Positions 33,438 through 41,931 of a DNA stretch of 64,000 nt are shown here, piece after piece. The notes under the pieces were generated by a model, which worked only from the letters and a program-made list of their open reading frames with translations, was not told the DNA's origin and made no database searches. Made by a program: the position numbers and the translations under genes. The DNA is taken from the NCBI GenBank assembly GCA_963666875.2, contig CAXXPU010000020.1:38655-102654 (forward strand). Reading direction: 5' to 3'. This stretch comes from G963662655 sp963666875. Its GTDB lineage: Bacteria > Cloacimonadota > Cloacimonadia > Cloacimonadales > JAIOQZ01. Within the stretch, counting starts at the first letter, position 1; every line of letters begins with the position of its first letter.

Positions 33438-34739
33438 ATGGATTGGACGCGTGAGTGGAAGAAGCTGCTGCTGATCGCCGTGATCTTCCTGGCGGCCTAC
33501 TTCATGCCCGTGGAAACTTCGCGGTTCCAAAACGCTGTGCTGGAGGCGTTTCAACTGGTTCGCTGGTATGCGCGCGAACACGTCCTCCTGTGCCTGATTC
33601 CGGCGTTCTTCATCGCGGGAGCAATCGCGGTGTTCGTCAACCAGGCGTCCGTGATGAAATACCTCGGCGCCCAGGCGAAGAAGGTCGTCGCGTACGGCGT
33701 GGCATCGGTCTCCGGATCGGTTCTGGCGGTATGCTCGTGTACGGTGCTGCCGCTCTTCAGCGGAATATACAAGATGGGCGCCGGACTCGGTCCCGCAGTG
33801 GCGTTTCTGTATGCCGGACCGGCGGTGAACGTACTGGCGATCATCCTCACGGCGCGAGTGCTGGGCTTAGAACTCGGTGTTGCCCGTGCGATCGGCGCGG
33901 TGGTATTCAGTGTGGTTATTGGCGTCCTGATGCAGCTTATCTTCCGCAAGGAAGAAACCGAGCGCCAGAATGTGCAGATGGCTATGCCTGAAAGCGGTGA
34001 AGGTCGGTCGCTCTGGCAGAACGGTCTTTATTTCCTCACGCTTGCAGGCATCCTGATCTTCGCCAACTGGGCCAAACCAGCGCAGGACAGCGGTGTGTGG
34101 CACACGATCTATCAGATGAAGTGGCTGATCACCGGCATCTTCTCCGTCGGACTCGGCGCGATCCTGACAACGTGGTTCAAGGTGAAGTGGTGGAAACTTC
34201 TCATGGCCGCAGTGCCGATTGCGATTCTGGCATTCGTCCTGCCGTCGCAGCCCGTGTTCGCTTTTTCGGCGGGTGTCATCGGACTTTCAGTCGTCCTGAT
34301 GCGCGGCGAGGATGAGGAGCGGGAGTGGCTTGACTCGACCTGGGATTTTGCGAAGCAAATCCTGCCGCTGCTTCTGTTTGGCGTGCTGATCGCGGGTTTG
34401 CTGCTGGGTCGAGTGGGCAAAGAGGGCTTGATCCCTTCCGAATGGATTTATAGCGCGGTGGGCGGCAATGGCCTACTCGCTAATTTCTTCGCCTCCTTCG
34501 CCGGCGCCTTCATGTATTTCGCGACCCTGACCGAGGTTCCGATCCTGCAAGGACTCATCGGTAACGGTATGGGCAAGGGTCCCGCACTGGCGCTCTTGCT
34601 GGCGGGTCCAGCGCTGAGCCTGCCCAACATGCTCGTTATCCGCAGCGTGATGGGCACCAAGAAGACGATCGTCTTCGTATCGCTGGTGATCGTGATGGCG
34701 ACGATCAGTGGATATATATTCGGATTGATTACACTGTAA
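33438..34739 (+). CDS. ArsP-type permease (PF03773/DUF318 family)
   Basis: A 433-residue polytopic protein with internal pseudo-duplication. It contains VLAVCSCTVLPLFSGIYKMGAGLGPA and FLYAGPAVN in the first half and ATLTEVPILQGLIGNGMGKGPALALLLAGPALSLPN in the second. The conserved CSCT cysteines are typical of the ArsP/PF03773 family, some of which export trivalent organoarsenicals. The neighbours (arsR, arsC, acr3) support a metalloid role. It starts 5 nt after the redox protein gene. Confidence 0.87.
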   Translation: MDWTREWKKLLLIAVIFLAAYFMPVETSRFQNAVLEAFQLVRWYAREHVLLCLIPAFFIAGAIAVFVNQASVMKYLGAQAKKVVAYGVASVSGSVLAVCSCTVLPLFSGIYKMGAGLGPAVAFLYAGPAVNVLAIILTARVLGLELGVARAIGAVVFSVVIGVLMQLIFRKEETERQNVQMAMPESGEGRSLWQNGLYFLTLAGILIFANWAKPAQDSGVWHTIYQMKWLITGIFSVGLGAILTTWFKVKWWKLLMAAVPIAILAFVLPSQPVFAFSAGVIGLSVVLMRGEDEEREWLDSTWDFAKQILPLLLFGVLIAGLLLGRVGKEGLIPSEWIYSAVGGNGLLANFFASFAGAFMYFATLTEVPILQGLIGNGMGKGPALALLLAGPALSLPNMLVIRSVMGTKKTIVFVSLVIVMATISGYIFGLITL

Positions 34740-34748
34740 GGGGGAGCG

Positions 34749-35141
34749 ATGAACAATATTCGAATTATCACAATTTCTGTAATTCTGCTGCTTTGCGCAT
34801 TCCTGACGGCCGTCGAAGAGACTGCGAAACAACCGGCAATTACGTTTATCGAGCTTGGTTCGAACAATTGCATACCGTGCAAGCAAATGAAACCTGTCAT
34901 GGAAGAAATCGAGGCAAGATTCGGTGAACAGGTCAAGGTTGTCTTCCACGATGTCTGGATTGCTGAGAACCGGAAATATGCCGAGAAATACAAGATTCGT
35001 GTAATCCCGACTCAGGTCTTTCTGGATGCGAGCGGCAATGAAATTTACCGCCACGAAGGTTTCCTGCCAGTGGAAGACATCATCGACCTGTTTGCGAAAC
35101 ACGATGTCCATCCTCTCCCCGATGAAGATCCCGGTGATTGA
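34749..35141 (+). CDS. Thioredoxin-like protein, exported
   Basis: A 130-residue protein. Residues 1-22 are a signal peptide or membrane anchor (IITISVILLLCAFLTAV). The active site is GSNNCIPCKQMKPVM (CxxC at about 42-45), with the cis-Pro block IRVIPTQVFLDASGNE. It lies immediately before the CcdA gene, which would shuttle electrons to it across the membrane. A partner in envelope disulfide reduction is inferred. Confidence 0.87.
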   Translation: MNNIRIITISVILLLCAFLTAVEETAKQPAITFIELGSNNCIPCKQMKPVMEEIEARFGEQVKVVFHDVWIAENRKYAEKYKIRVIPTQVFLDASGNEIYRHEGFLPVEDIIDLFAKHDVHPLPDEDPGD

Positions 35142-35153
35142 TCGGAGGTATTC

Positions 35154-35852
35154 ATGTTGGATTTGTTTACCGCGCTAACCAATCTGACATATTCAAGTCA
35201 GAATGCCCTTCTTCTGGCTGCGACCTTCATCTGGGGTGTGATTTCCGTTCTGTTCTCTCCCTGTCATCTTACCGGCATCCCTCTGATGGTGGGATACATG
35301 CTGAACCGCGAGAAACACGGAATCGGAAAGACTCTGGCGATGTCTGGACTGTTTTCGGTCGGTATCTTCCTGTCTATCTTACTCGTGGGGTTGATAACCG
35401 GCGCACTGGGAATGATGCTGGGGAACTTGGGCGTTTGGGGAGAAATCTTCCTGATCCTTGTGCTGATTTACTTCGGACTGGCAACCATCGGCGTACTGCC
35501 CTTCATGCCGGGAATCGCGATCGATACAGGTAAAAAAGGGCTGCTGGGCATTTTCATCGCCGGACTGCTCTTCGGTACAGGACTGGGACCTTGTACATTC
35601 GCCTTTATGGCGCCCGTACTCGGCGTGTTTCTGGAAAAAGTGACTTCGAATCCTATCATGGCTGGAAGTCTGATCGTCACTTTCGGCGTCGGACACTGTC
35701 TCGTAATTATCCTGCTCGGTACATTCTTCGATCGCCTCGCCTTTCTCGGGAAGAGCGGAAGCTTCGGGAAATGGGTCCGATTTATCAGCGGGAGTGTACT
35801 CTTCTTATATGGATTGTATCGCCTTGTAAATCTCTTAAAGAACATATTTTAG
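35154..35852 (+). CDS. CcdA/DsbD-like transmembrane thiol transporter
   Basis: A 232-residue protein with six or more membrane helices. It has the SPCHLTGIPLMVGYML helix and LLFGTGLGPCTFAFMAPVLG, each with the conserved proline-cysteine of the CcdA/DsbD family. It moves reducing equivalents from cytoplasmic thioredoxin to an extracytoplasmic partner, likely the protein encoded 12 nt upstream. Its place inside an ars operon is recurrent in some bacteria and archaea; its role there is not established. Confidence 0.87.
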   Translation: MLDLFTALTNLTYSSQNALLLAATFIWGVISVLFSPCHLTGIPLMVGYMLNREKHGIGKTLAMSGLFSVGIFLSILLVGLITGALGMMLGNLGVWGEIFLILVLIYFGLATIGVLPFMPGIAIDTGKKGLLGIFIAGLLFGTGLGPCTFAFMAPVLGVFLEKVTSNPIMAGSLIVTFGVGHCLVIILLGTFFDRLAFLGKSGSFGKWVRFISGSVLFLYGLYRLVNLLKNIF

Positions 35853-35869
35853 CGAAATAAGGAGATCGC

Positions 35870-36250
35870 ATGGGATGTACATGCAATTGCAATGATGAAC
35901 AGGGAAAGATGATGATCTATCCTTGTTCCGGCGGAGCCGATGTTGGTGGTTTGACTGATCGAGTCGCCAGATTCCTGAACCTGAAAGGCGTCGGAAAGAT
36001 GCACTGCCTGGCCGGTATCGGCGCGGGATTGGACAGCTTCATCGAAACGGCTCGAAATGCCCCGGGCGTTATCGCCATCGATGGCTGCCCGGTCAATTGC
36101 GCCCGGAAATGCCTCGAGCGCCACGGAGTCGAAGTAACGCACCATTTCCAGCTCGCTGACATGGGATTTTCAAAAGGAGAAAGCCCGATCGATTACGAAA
36201 ACACCGTGAAAATCGTTGAGGAAATTGAGCGGGTGGTTTACGATGAATGA
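35870..36250 (+). CDS. DGC-domain putative zinc-binding protein
   Basis: A 126-residue protein with MGCTCNC at the N-terminus, YPCSGGADVGGLTDRVARFL and the diagnostic AIDGCPVNCARKCLERHG (DGCxxxCA). It is rich in cysteines and conserved in ars and CcdA neighbourhoods. The biochemical role is unknown; metal or metalloid binding is likely from the cysteines. It overlaps arsC by 8 bases. Confidence 0.85.
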   Translation: MGCTCNCNDEQGKMMIYPCSGGADVGGLTDRVARFLNLKGVGKMHCLAGIGAGLDSFIETARNAPGVIAIDGCPVNCARKCLERHGVEVTHHFQLADMGFSKGESPIDYENTVKIVEEIERVVYDE

Positions 36251-36647
36251 TAAAATCCGCATCCTCGTTCTCTGCACAGGCAATTCATGCCGTTCGCAGA
36301 TGGCGGAGGGATTTCTGAATCGCTACAAGGGCGTCGAGGCGTTCTCGGCAGGGACGAAGCCGTCGGAGCAGGTTCATCCGCTCGCGATCGAGGTAATGAA
36401 GGAGATCGGTATCGATATATCGGGCTCTAATCCCACGCATGTCAATAAATTCCTTTCGCAGGAATTCGATATCGTCCTGACGGTATGCGATTCGGCGAAG
36501 GAGAGTTGCCCGGTATTCATCGGAAAGGTGGGCAAACAGCTTCACCACAGCTTCGAAGATCCGGACGGGCAGTCGATCGAGGTGTTTCGAAAGGTGCGCG
36601 ATCAGATCAAACAATACGTACACGAACTGTTTTTTTCCACACAATAG
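36243..36647 (+). CDS. arsC: Arsenate reductase, low-molecular-weight phosphatase type
   Basis: A 134-residue protein starting at ATG 36243 inside the DGC gene. It has the P-loop LVLCTGNSCRSQMAEGFLNR, with the catalytic Cys at about residue 9, and LTVCDSAKESCPVF with the two further cysteines of the thioredoxin-coupled family. It reduces arsenate to arsenite, using the thioredoxin-like proteins in the operon, for export by Acr3. Full length for the family. Confidence 0.93.
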   Translation: MNDKIRILVLCTGNSCRSQMAEGFLNRYKGVEAFSAGTKPSEQVHPLAIEVMKEIGIDISGSNPTHVNKFLSQEFDIVLTVCDSAKESCPVFIGKVGKQLHHSFEDPDGQSIEVFRKVRDQIKQYVHELFFSTQ

Positions 36648-36657
36648 GAGTAGAATC

Positions 36658-37758
36658 ATGGTGGAGAACACAAGAGACATCGAACAGACCAAAGGCAAGG
36701 AGCTTTCATTTTTCGAGAAGTATCTTACTGTATGGGTTTTACTCTGTATTGGTGCGGGCATTGGTCTCGGCAAGAATTTTCCCGGCATTGCCATAGCAAT
36801 GGACCGGTTTTCGGTGCATCAGGTTTCCATACCGATTGCGATTTGTCTATTTTTCATGATGTATCCCATTATGGTCAAAATCGATTTCGCGGAGGTTTTA
36901 AGAGCTGGTAGAACGCCAAAACCCGTGTTGTTGACGCTTGCTGTAAACTGGCTGTTCAAACCGTTCTCCATGTTCTTCATCGCGACCTTTTTCCTGACTT
37001 TGTTCTATCGTTTGGGACTGATACCCGGCACTGAAGTTCTGCCTTCTGGAACGGAAGTTCCACTTTACAGGAGCTATATTTCCGGAGCAATATTGCTCGG
37101 AATTGCCCCTTGCACCGCGATGGTTTTAATATGGAGCTGGCTGGCGAAGGGCAATATGGGACATACACTGGTAATGGTTGCGATTAATTCACTGACGATG
37201 CTGTTTCTATATGCTCCATTGGGTGGATTCCTTCTGGGTCAAAACCAGATGCCAATTCCATGGGAAACGATCTTACTCTCGGTGTCGATCTATGTGGCAT
37301 TCCCATTGCTGATAGGTTATGGATCCAGGAAATTCATTATCCGTAAAAAGGGATTTGATTACTTTCAGAGTAAATTTATACCCTATCTTAGTACGATCTC
37401 GATTATCGCACTTCTGATTACGCTGGTTCTGTTGTTCACTTTCAAAGGTCAGGTAATACTCGATCAACCGCTGACAATCGTATGGATTGCGATCCCCTTG
37501 ACGATTCAAACTCTGTTTGTGTTTACCATTGGATTTGTTTTGTCGAAAGTGCTCAAGCTTTCGTATGAAAATGCAGCGCCGGCAGCCATGATTGGTGCAT
37601 CAAATCACTTCGAAGTAGCAATCGCGACTTCGACCGTGCTGTTCGGTTTGTCGTCGGGAGCCTCCCTGGCAACCGTTGTCGGTGTTCTGATCGAGGTTCC
37701 AATCATGCTCATTCTTGTTCGCATTTGTTTACAAGCCCGGAGATGGTTCAAAGCCTGA
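36658..37758 (+). CDS. acr3: Arsenite efflux permease, Acr3 family
   Basis: A 366-residue protein with ten predicted membrane helices. It contains SGAILLGIAPCTAMVLIWSWL (the conserved Cys of Acr3) and a late NHFEVAIATSTVLFG block, as in Acr3/ArsB-type arsenite pumps. It exports arsenite made by ArsC. Starts behind AGGAG, 10 nt after arsC. It ends the operon begun at 32866. No clear terminator is visible. Confidence 0.93.
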   Translation: MVENTRDIEQTKGKELSFFEKYLTVWVLLCIGAGIGLGKNFPGIAIAMDRFSVHQVSIPIAICLFFMMYPIMVKIDFAEVLRAGRTPKPVLLTLAVNWLFKPFSMFFIATFFLTLFYRLGLIPGTEVLPSGTEVPLYRSYISGAILLGIAPCTAMVLIWSWLAKGNMGHTLVMVAINSLTMLFLYAPLGGFLLGQNQMPIPWETILLSVSIYVAFPLLIGYGSRKFIIRKKGFDYFQSKFIPYLSTISIIALLITLVLLFTFKGQVILDQPLTIVWIAIPLTIQTLFVFTIGFVLSKVLKLSYENAAPAAMIGASNHFEVAIATSTVLFGLSSGASLATVVGVLIEVPIMLILVRICLQARRWFKA

Positions 37759-37906
37759 CGAGATATACCTTTTCTATTGAAGGACAGACCGTGCATATCC
37801 TTTTCTTTGTCTATGATTTACTACGAATACAGCGATTGAGAAATGAGAGATGTGCAGGCACAGATACTTGCTACCATGAAATGGGATGTCTTTCGACCAA
37901 GATTGA

Positions 37907-38279
37907 AAATAAGTGGCTCTGTTGCAAACCTGGTGGGTTGAATGGATTTCACAATAACAATCCCGCAGGGATGACAGATATTAGGCGCGTAGGGGATTCA
38001 TGTTTTCAGCAAGCTGAAATCATACAGGGGCGTAAGCCCCGGTTATTTATGCCAATACACGAATAGAGCGCCGGAGGTGCGACAGGTGTATAACCAACAC
38101 ATTATCTGTCGTCCCTACGGGACTTTATCACCTTGTCGGATTCGGTACCCATGGCTTACGCCTGTGATTTTGCTTGCAAAATCGAATCCCCATGCGGGTT
38201 AAATTCCATCGTCCTTCCAGGACTTCATAATCATCGTTAAGATATTCACCCACTTAATATGCAACAGAGCCAAATAAGT
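37907..38279. mobile_element. IS6-like non-autonomous element (MITE) with 8-bp target duplication
   Basis: The element spans 37915-38271 (357 bp) and has perfect 12-bp terminal inverted repeats GGCTCTGTTGCA/TGCAACAGAGCC, flanked by AAATAAGT at 37907-37914 and 38272-38279. The termini resemble IS6-family ends (IS26, GGCACTGTTGCAAA), which also make 8-bp duplications. Nested inverted motifs inside (TCCCGCAGGGATGACAG against its near complement) make it a foldback. It has no transposase. The remaining part of 37759-38443 holds only the leader of the next gene. Confidence 0.85.
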
Positions 38280-38336
38280 CATAGATGCTTCCTGACACCA
38301 CTTTTTTTGATAGAGAGAATCATCACTAAAATTTCT

Positions 38337-38342
38337 TGACAC
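38337..38342 (+). promoter_or_regulatory. -35 box of the beta-helix protein gene
   Basis: TTGACA, about 100 nt before the ATG at 38444, with an AATATA-like sequence about 20 nt further. It lies 57 bp right of the IS6-like element, without the direct-repeat arrangement seen at the promoter-linked elements. Confidence 0.45.
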
Positions 38343-38443
38343 CGGGTTCCATTAATATCGGAATATAAGTGAAATTAATTTTGTGGTGATGCAGCATAGA
38401 ACAATGTGTTTGAAAACCCATTCTTACCTTACCGGGAGGTTTT

Positions 38444-41038
38444 ATGAAAAGGACAACCATTATCTTCCTTGTTTTATCGATATTCATCAGCATGTCGTAC
38501 GGTCAGGCTCGCACAGTTACGATCAACTGCCCTGCCTTCAATGTCACGTACGGCACCGGCCGCTGCACATCGTCGGAAAAGATGGACGGCAGAATCGAAC
38601 TGTCCCCAGCGAATGACCCTCAACCAAGGACCGGCTGGGCGTTGTTCAACGTCTCGGCAATTCCCGAATTGGCGGTGATCGAAGAAGTCGTATTACATGT
38701 CTATCATTCCAGTCTCGGTACGCATTCCATTGCAACATACGTTCGAGGTCTGACCGTTGATCCGATTACTTCATCCGGACCGACGATATACTGGTCGAAA
38801 AGCTCAGGCACGCAATATCTCGACATTGATATCGATGATAATTTTGCCGCAGAATGGACCGAACATAGCCTGAGCGGCACCATTGCGACAGATATTCTCG
38901 ATGCGACCGATGGAGAATTCGGAATCATCTTCGACCCGCACGGAACAACGAATGAATGGACACGCATGAACGGTCATGATTCGTCTCAATCGCCCTATCT
39001 GGAAGTCACGTATTCGGTGGTCGTCGAAGGCTCGGTATCGGGAACCTGGCAACAGAGCTACTCCCCATATTATGTTAATAGCGACCTCACGGTGGACCTC
39101 GGCAATGAACTGATCATCGAACCGGGCGTGGAAGTTATCTTCAACGGATACTACAAGATGACGGTTTACGGACGTCTGGAAGCGGTGGGAACCGAAAGCG
39201 ACATGATCCTCTTCACCAACACTTCGCCCGAGGCGGAAGGCTGGCACCGTATCTGTTTCCTCAATATCGATACGAACGGGCAGGATCCGAGTACTATCGA
39301 CTACTGTCAATTCCAGTACGGCGACGGAGATTATGGCGGGCCGGGCGGCAGCTCGGAAGACGATGGCGGCGCAATCCTGTGCGAATACTCGTCCAACCTG
39401 ACCATCTCGAACAGCATCTTCTGCAACAACAAGGCAAACTACGGCGGCGCAATCAGTTGCCGCTACAACTCGAACATAACCATCGACCGCTGCATGATAT
39501 ACGATAACGAAACCAATGAAAACTCCGGCGCGATCATGTGTATCGATGCCGACCCAATCATCATCAACTGCCTGATTACCGGAAGCTCCCACTACGGAAT
39601 CTGGAACCTGAACGGAGCTGGCCCCACACTCGTGAATTGTATCCTGCGGAACAATGCGCTCGGGTCGATATTCAACTACAATGGAGCGATTTGCAATGTC
39701 ACCTACTCCGATATCGAAGGCGGCTGGGAAGGAACGGGAAACATCGATACCGATCCGCAATGGGATGAAGATTATTATCTGACTTGGACCGGCTGGCCGG
39801 ATCCATTAACCGGCAAGTCTCCCTGTATCAACACCGGAGATCCCTCGATCCTTGATCCCGATGGCAGCCGCAGCGATATAGGTCTATATCCCTTCATGCA
39901 TGACACAGCGCTTTCCGGGACGTGGCTGGCGGAGTGGAGCCCGATCGTCATTTCGAATTACAGCGAAGTTCCCTCCGGCAGCACGCTGAATATCATGCCC
40001 GGATGCGAAATCCTGTTCGGCGGTCGCTATTCCATCAATGTCAAGGGCAACATGCAGGCTGTCGGTACGGAAGATAACCCGATCCATTTCGATAGCAATA
40101 TCGACGATGCGACCTGGCTCCACATGGAGGTTACGGATATCAACGGAACCCGAACCGACACGATACGCTTCGTTCATTGCATCTTTGAAAACGGTCAAAG
40201 CGGCACAACGAATCCGGGTGGCGCACTTTACTGCAAGAACTCTGATAACGTCCTCGTGCAGAATTGCATCATCCGCTCTTGTTACGGGCATCACGGCGGC
40301 GCGATGTATCTGCTGAATTCCGACATCCATATCGATCATTGCCTGATGCATGGCAACAACACGAACAACCATGGCGGTGCGATCTACTGCAACAATTGCA
40401 GTCCGACCATCGAGTTCTGCACGATTACCGGAAACAGCTCGAACGATTCCGGCGCTCTGTTCTGCTACAATAACTCCGGACCCCATATCGAGAATTCCAT
40501 CCTGTGGAACAATACGCCAAACGAGATTACCTTCCACAACAGCGGCGCAGCCTGTGCCGTGCATATCAACTACTGCGATCTGTCAGGGGGAATCGCCGGT
40601 ATCGAGACCAACTCGAACGGAACCGTCTATTCGGATTACGGAATCATCGACGCCGATCCGCTGTTCGCTGAAGACTATTTCCTCACCTGGGCGAACTACC
40701 CGGTGCAGGATGAAACCATGTCACCCTGTATCGACGCGGGTGATCCTGCCGAGGATTACGATCCTGACGGCACCATTGCCGACATGGGCGCTTTCTATTA
40801 CGAGCAGGCAATCATTGCACCGGACAGCCCGGTTATCGCCAGCGCCGTGATCCAGGAAGGATCTGTTCTCATCGACTGGGGTGAAGTCAGCGGCGCAAAT
40901 TCCTATAACGTCTATAGTGCGGAAAAACCGGAAGGACCTTTCATTCTGGACGAGACCGGGACATTCGACGGCACAAGCTGGTCGGCACCCGTACCGACAG
41001 ACGTGAGAAAATTCTACCGCGTAACCGCAGAGAATTGA
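38444..41038 (+). CDS. Exported DNRLRE and parallel-beta-helix surface protein
   Basis: An 864-residue protein with a signal peptide (MKRTTIIFLVLSIFISMSYG), AGGTT upstream. Residues about 20-180 resemble a DNRLRE domain (GWALFNVS, YLEVTYS). Two right-handed beta-helix regions (about 220-460 and 500-760) contain repeated GGAI.C, IDRCMIYDN and CTITGNSSN-like rungs. The C-terminus is a fibronectin-III-like domain (IDWGEVSGANSYNVY) and lacks the FlgD-like tail. It may be secreted rather than anchored. Probable polysaccharide-binding or lyase-like function; catalytic residues are not evident. Confidence 0.85.
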   Translation: MKRTTIIFLVLSIFISMSYGQARTVTINCPAFNVTYGTGRCTSSEKMDGRIELSPANDPQPRTGWALFNVSAIPELAVIEEVVLHVYHSSLGTHSIATYVRGLTVDPITSSGPTIYWSKSSGTQYLDIDIDDNFAAEWTEHSLSGTIATDILDATDGEFGIIFDPHGTTNEWTRMNGHDSSQSPYLEVTYSVVVEGSVSGTWQQSYSPYYVNSDLTVDLGNELIIEPGVEVIFNGYYKMTVYGRLEAVGTESDMILFTNTSPEAEGWHRICFLNIDTNGQDPSTIDYCQFQYGDGDYGGPGGSSEDDGGAILCEYSSNLTISNSIFCNNKANYGGAISCRYNSNITIDRCMIYDNETNENSGAIMCIDADPIIINCLITGSSHYGIWNLNGAGPTLVNCILRNNALGSIFNYNGAICNVTYSDIEGGWEGTGNIDTDPQWDEDYYLTWTGWPDPLTGKSPCINTGDPSILDPDGSRSDIGLYPFMHDTALSGTWLAEWSPIVISNYSEVPSGSTLNIMPGCEILFGGRYSINVKGNMQAVGTEDNPIHFDSNIDDATWLHMEVTDINGTRTDTIRFVHCIFENGQSGTTNPGGALYCKNSDNVLVQNCIIRSCYGHHGGAMYLLNSDIHIDHCLMHGNNTNNHGGAIYCNNCSPTIEFCTITGNSSNDSGALFCYNNSGPHIENSILWNNTPNEITFHNSGAACAVHINYCDLSGGIAGIETNSNGTVYSDYGIIDADPLFAEDYFLTWANYPVQDETMSPCIDAGDPAEDYDPDGTIADMGAFYYEQAIIAPDSPVIASAVIQEGSVLIDWGEVSGANSYNVYSAEKPEGPFILDETGTFDGTSWSAPVPTDVRKFYRVTAEN

Positions 41039-41092
41039 TACGAGAAGCGATCGACAGGCACAGCATAGCGCACCAAAAGTGAACGGAGCATA

Positions 41093-41121
41093 TTGACGTG
41101 CGTCAATCCGTGATTATCTTA
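41093..41121 (+). promoter_or_regulatory. Promoter of the EF-hand lipoprotein gene
   Basis: TTGACG at 41093-41098, 17-nt spacer and ATCTTA at 41116-41121, 25 nt before ATG 41147. Confidence 0.5.
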
Positions 41122-41146
41122 TGGTAAATATGCATTGGAGGACCAA

Positions 41147-41746
41147 ATGAATCGTATCATAGTATTGCTTGTGTTACTCACCCTTTTCGTTTCTCTGAGC
41201 TGCACTCCCGAACAGTCCGAGACGAAGCAGCCGAAGCAACTCGTCACCACCTCGTTCATGGATTTCCATGACTGCAACAAGGACGGCGTGATCTCTCAGG
41301 ACGAGTTCAAAGACTCGACGAAGAAGCTGTTCGAAAACCGTGAGGTCAACGGCGACGGTGTTCAGGACAAAGAAGAAATCACGGCGAAGATTGAAAACAT
41401 CTTCAACAAGTGGGACAAGAACGAAGATCAGAAGGTCACTCCAGAAGAAATGAAAATGTCCGCCGTAGGATCCGGATGGGAAGAAATCAATACAGAAGGG
41501 CTCGAGTGTCAGGATAATCCCCCAAGGCAATTCATCGTGATCGACCTCAATCAGGATGGCGTTCTCGACAAAGCCGAATACATGGCCTTCACCGATAAGC
41601 GCTTCAAGATGCTCGATGTGAATGGCGACGGCTTTATTGCGATGGATGAGATGAAACAGATGTACATGAAAGAGCACAGCGCGATGGATCAGGACGGCGA
41701 TAACATTATTGACTTCGATGAATTCGAGTCGTTCAGAAACAAATAA
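41147..41746 (+). CDS. EF-hand lipoprotein
   Basis: A 199-residue protein starting at ATG 41147 behind GGAGG. It has a lipoprotein signal peptide ending LFVSLSC (acylated Cys about residue 16). At least five calcium-binding loops of the EF-hand type are visible: DCNKDGVISQDEF, DKNEDQKVTPEEM, DLNQDGVLDKAEY, DVNGDGFIAMDEM and DQDGDNIIDFDEF. The last four keep the canonical acidic residues. It should be a surface calcium-binding protein, possibly stabilising extracellular fibres or a dockerin-like complex. A terminator follows. Confidence 0.88.
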   Translation: MNRIIVLLVLLTLFVSLSCTPEQSETKQPKQLVTTSFMDFHDCNKDGVISQDEFKDSTKKLFENREVNGDGVQDKEEITAKIENIFNKWDKNEDQKVTPEEMKMSAVGSGWEEINTEGLECQDNPPRQFIVIDLNQDGVLDKAEYMAFTDKRFKMLDVNGDGFIAMDEMKQMYMKEHSAMDQDGDNIIDFDEFESFRNK

Positions 41747-41767
41747 CGATCTTCCCTATTCCGACAG

Positions 41768-41798
41768 AAAGCGCTCCCGATGCGGAGCGCTTTTTCAT
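41768..41798 (+). terminator. Rho-independent terminator after the EF-hand gene
   Basis: AAAGCGCTCC-CGATGC-GGAGCGCTTT stem-loop (41768-41793) followed by TTTCATTTCC. Confidence 0.85.
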
Positions 41799-41825
41799 TT
41801 CCCGTGGAGTTCGATTCGGAATAAT

Positions 41826-41831
41826 TTGACA
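41826..41831 (+). promoter_or_regulatory. -35 box of the sigma-54 activator gene
   Basis: TTGACA followed after 16-17 nt by TTAATG/TAATGT, about 100 nt before ATG 41932. The activator thus seems to have a housekeeping promoter. Confidence 0.45.
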
Positions 41832-41931
41832 TCCTGAATGCGTGACGTTAATGTTCGTTATTCGCACTCGTGATGTTCGACTGGTGCCTCGAATATGCAT
41901 GAGAACCATATTTTCGCCGGGGAGTGTTCTG

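Noticed and set aside
41821..41931. Earlier start of the sigma-54 activator at 41842
   Set aside because: The extra 30 residues lie over the promoter box, and the ATG at 41932 has the ribosome site.
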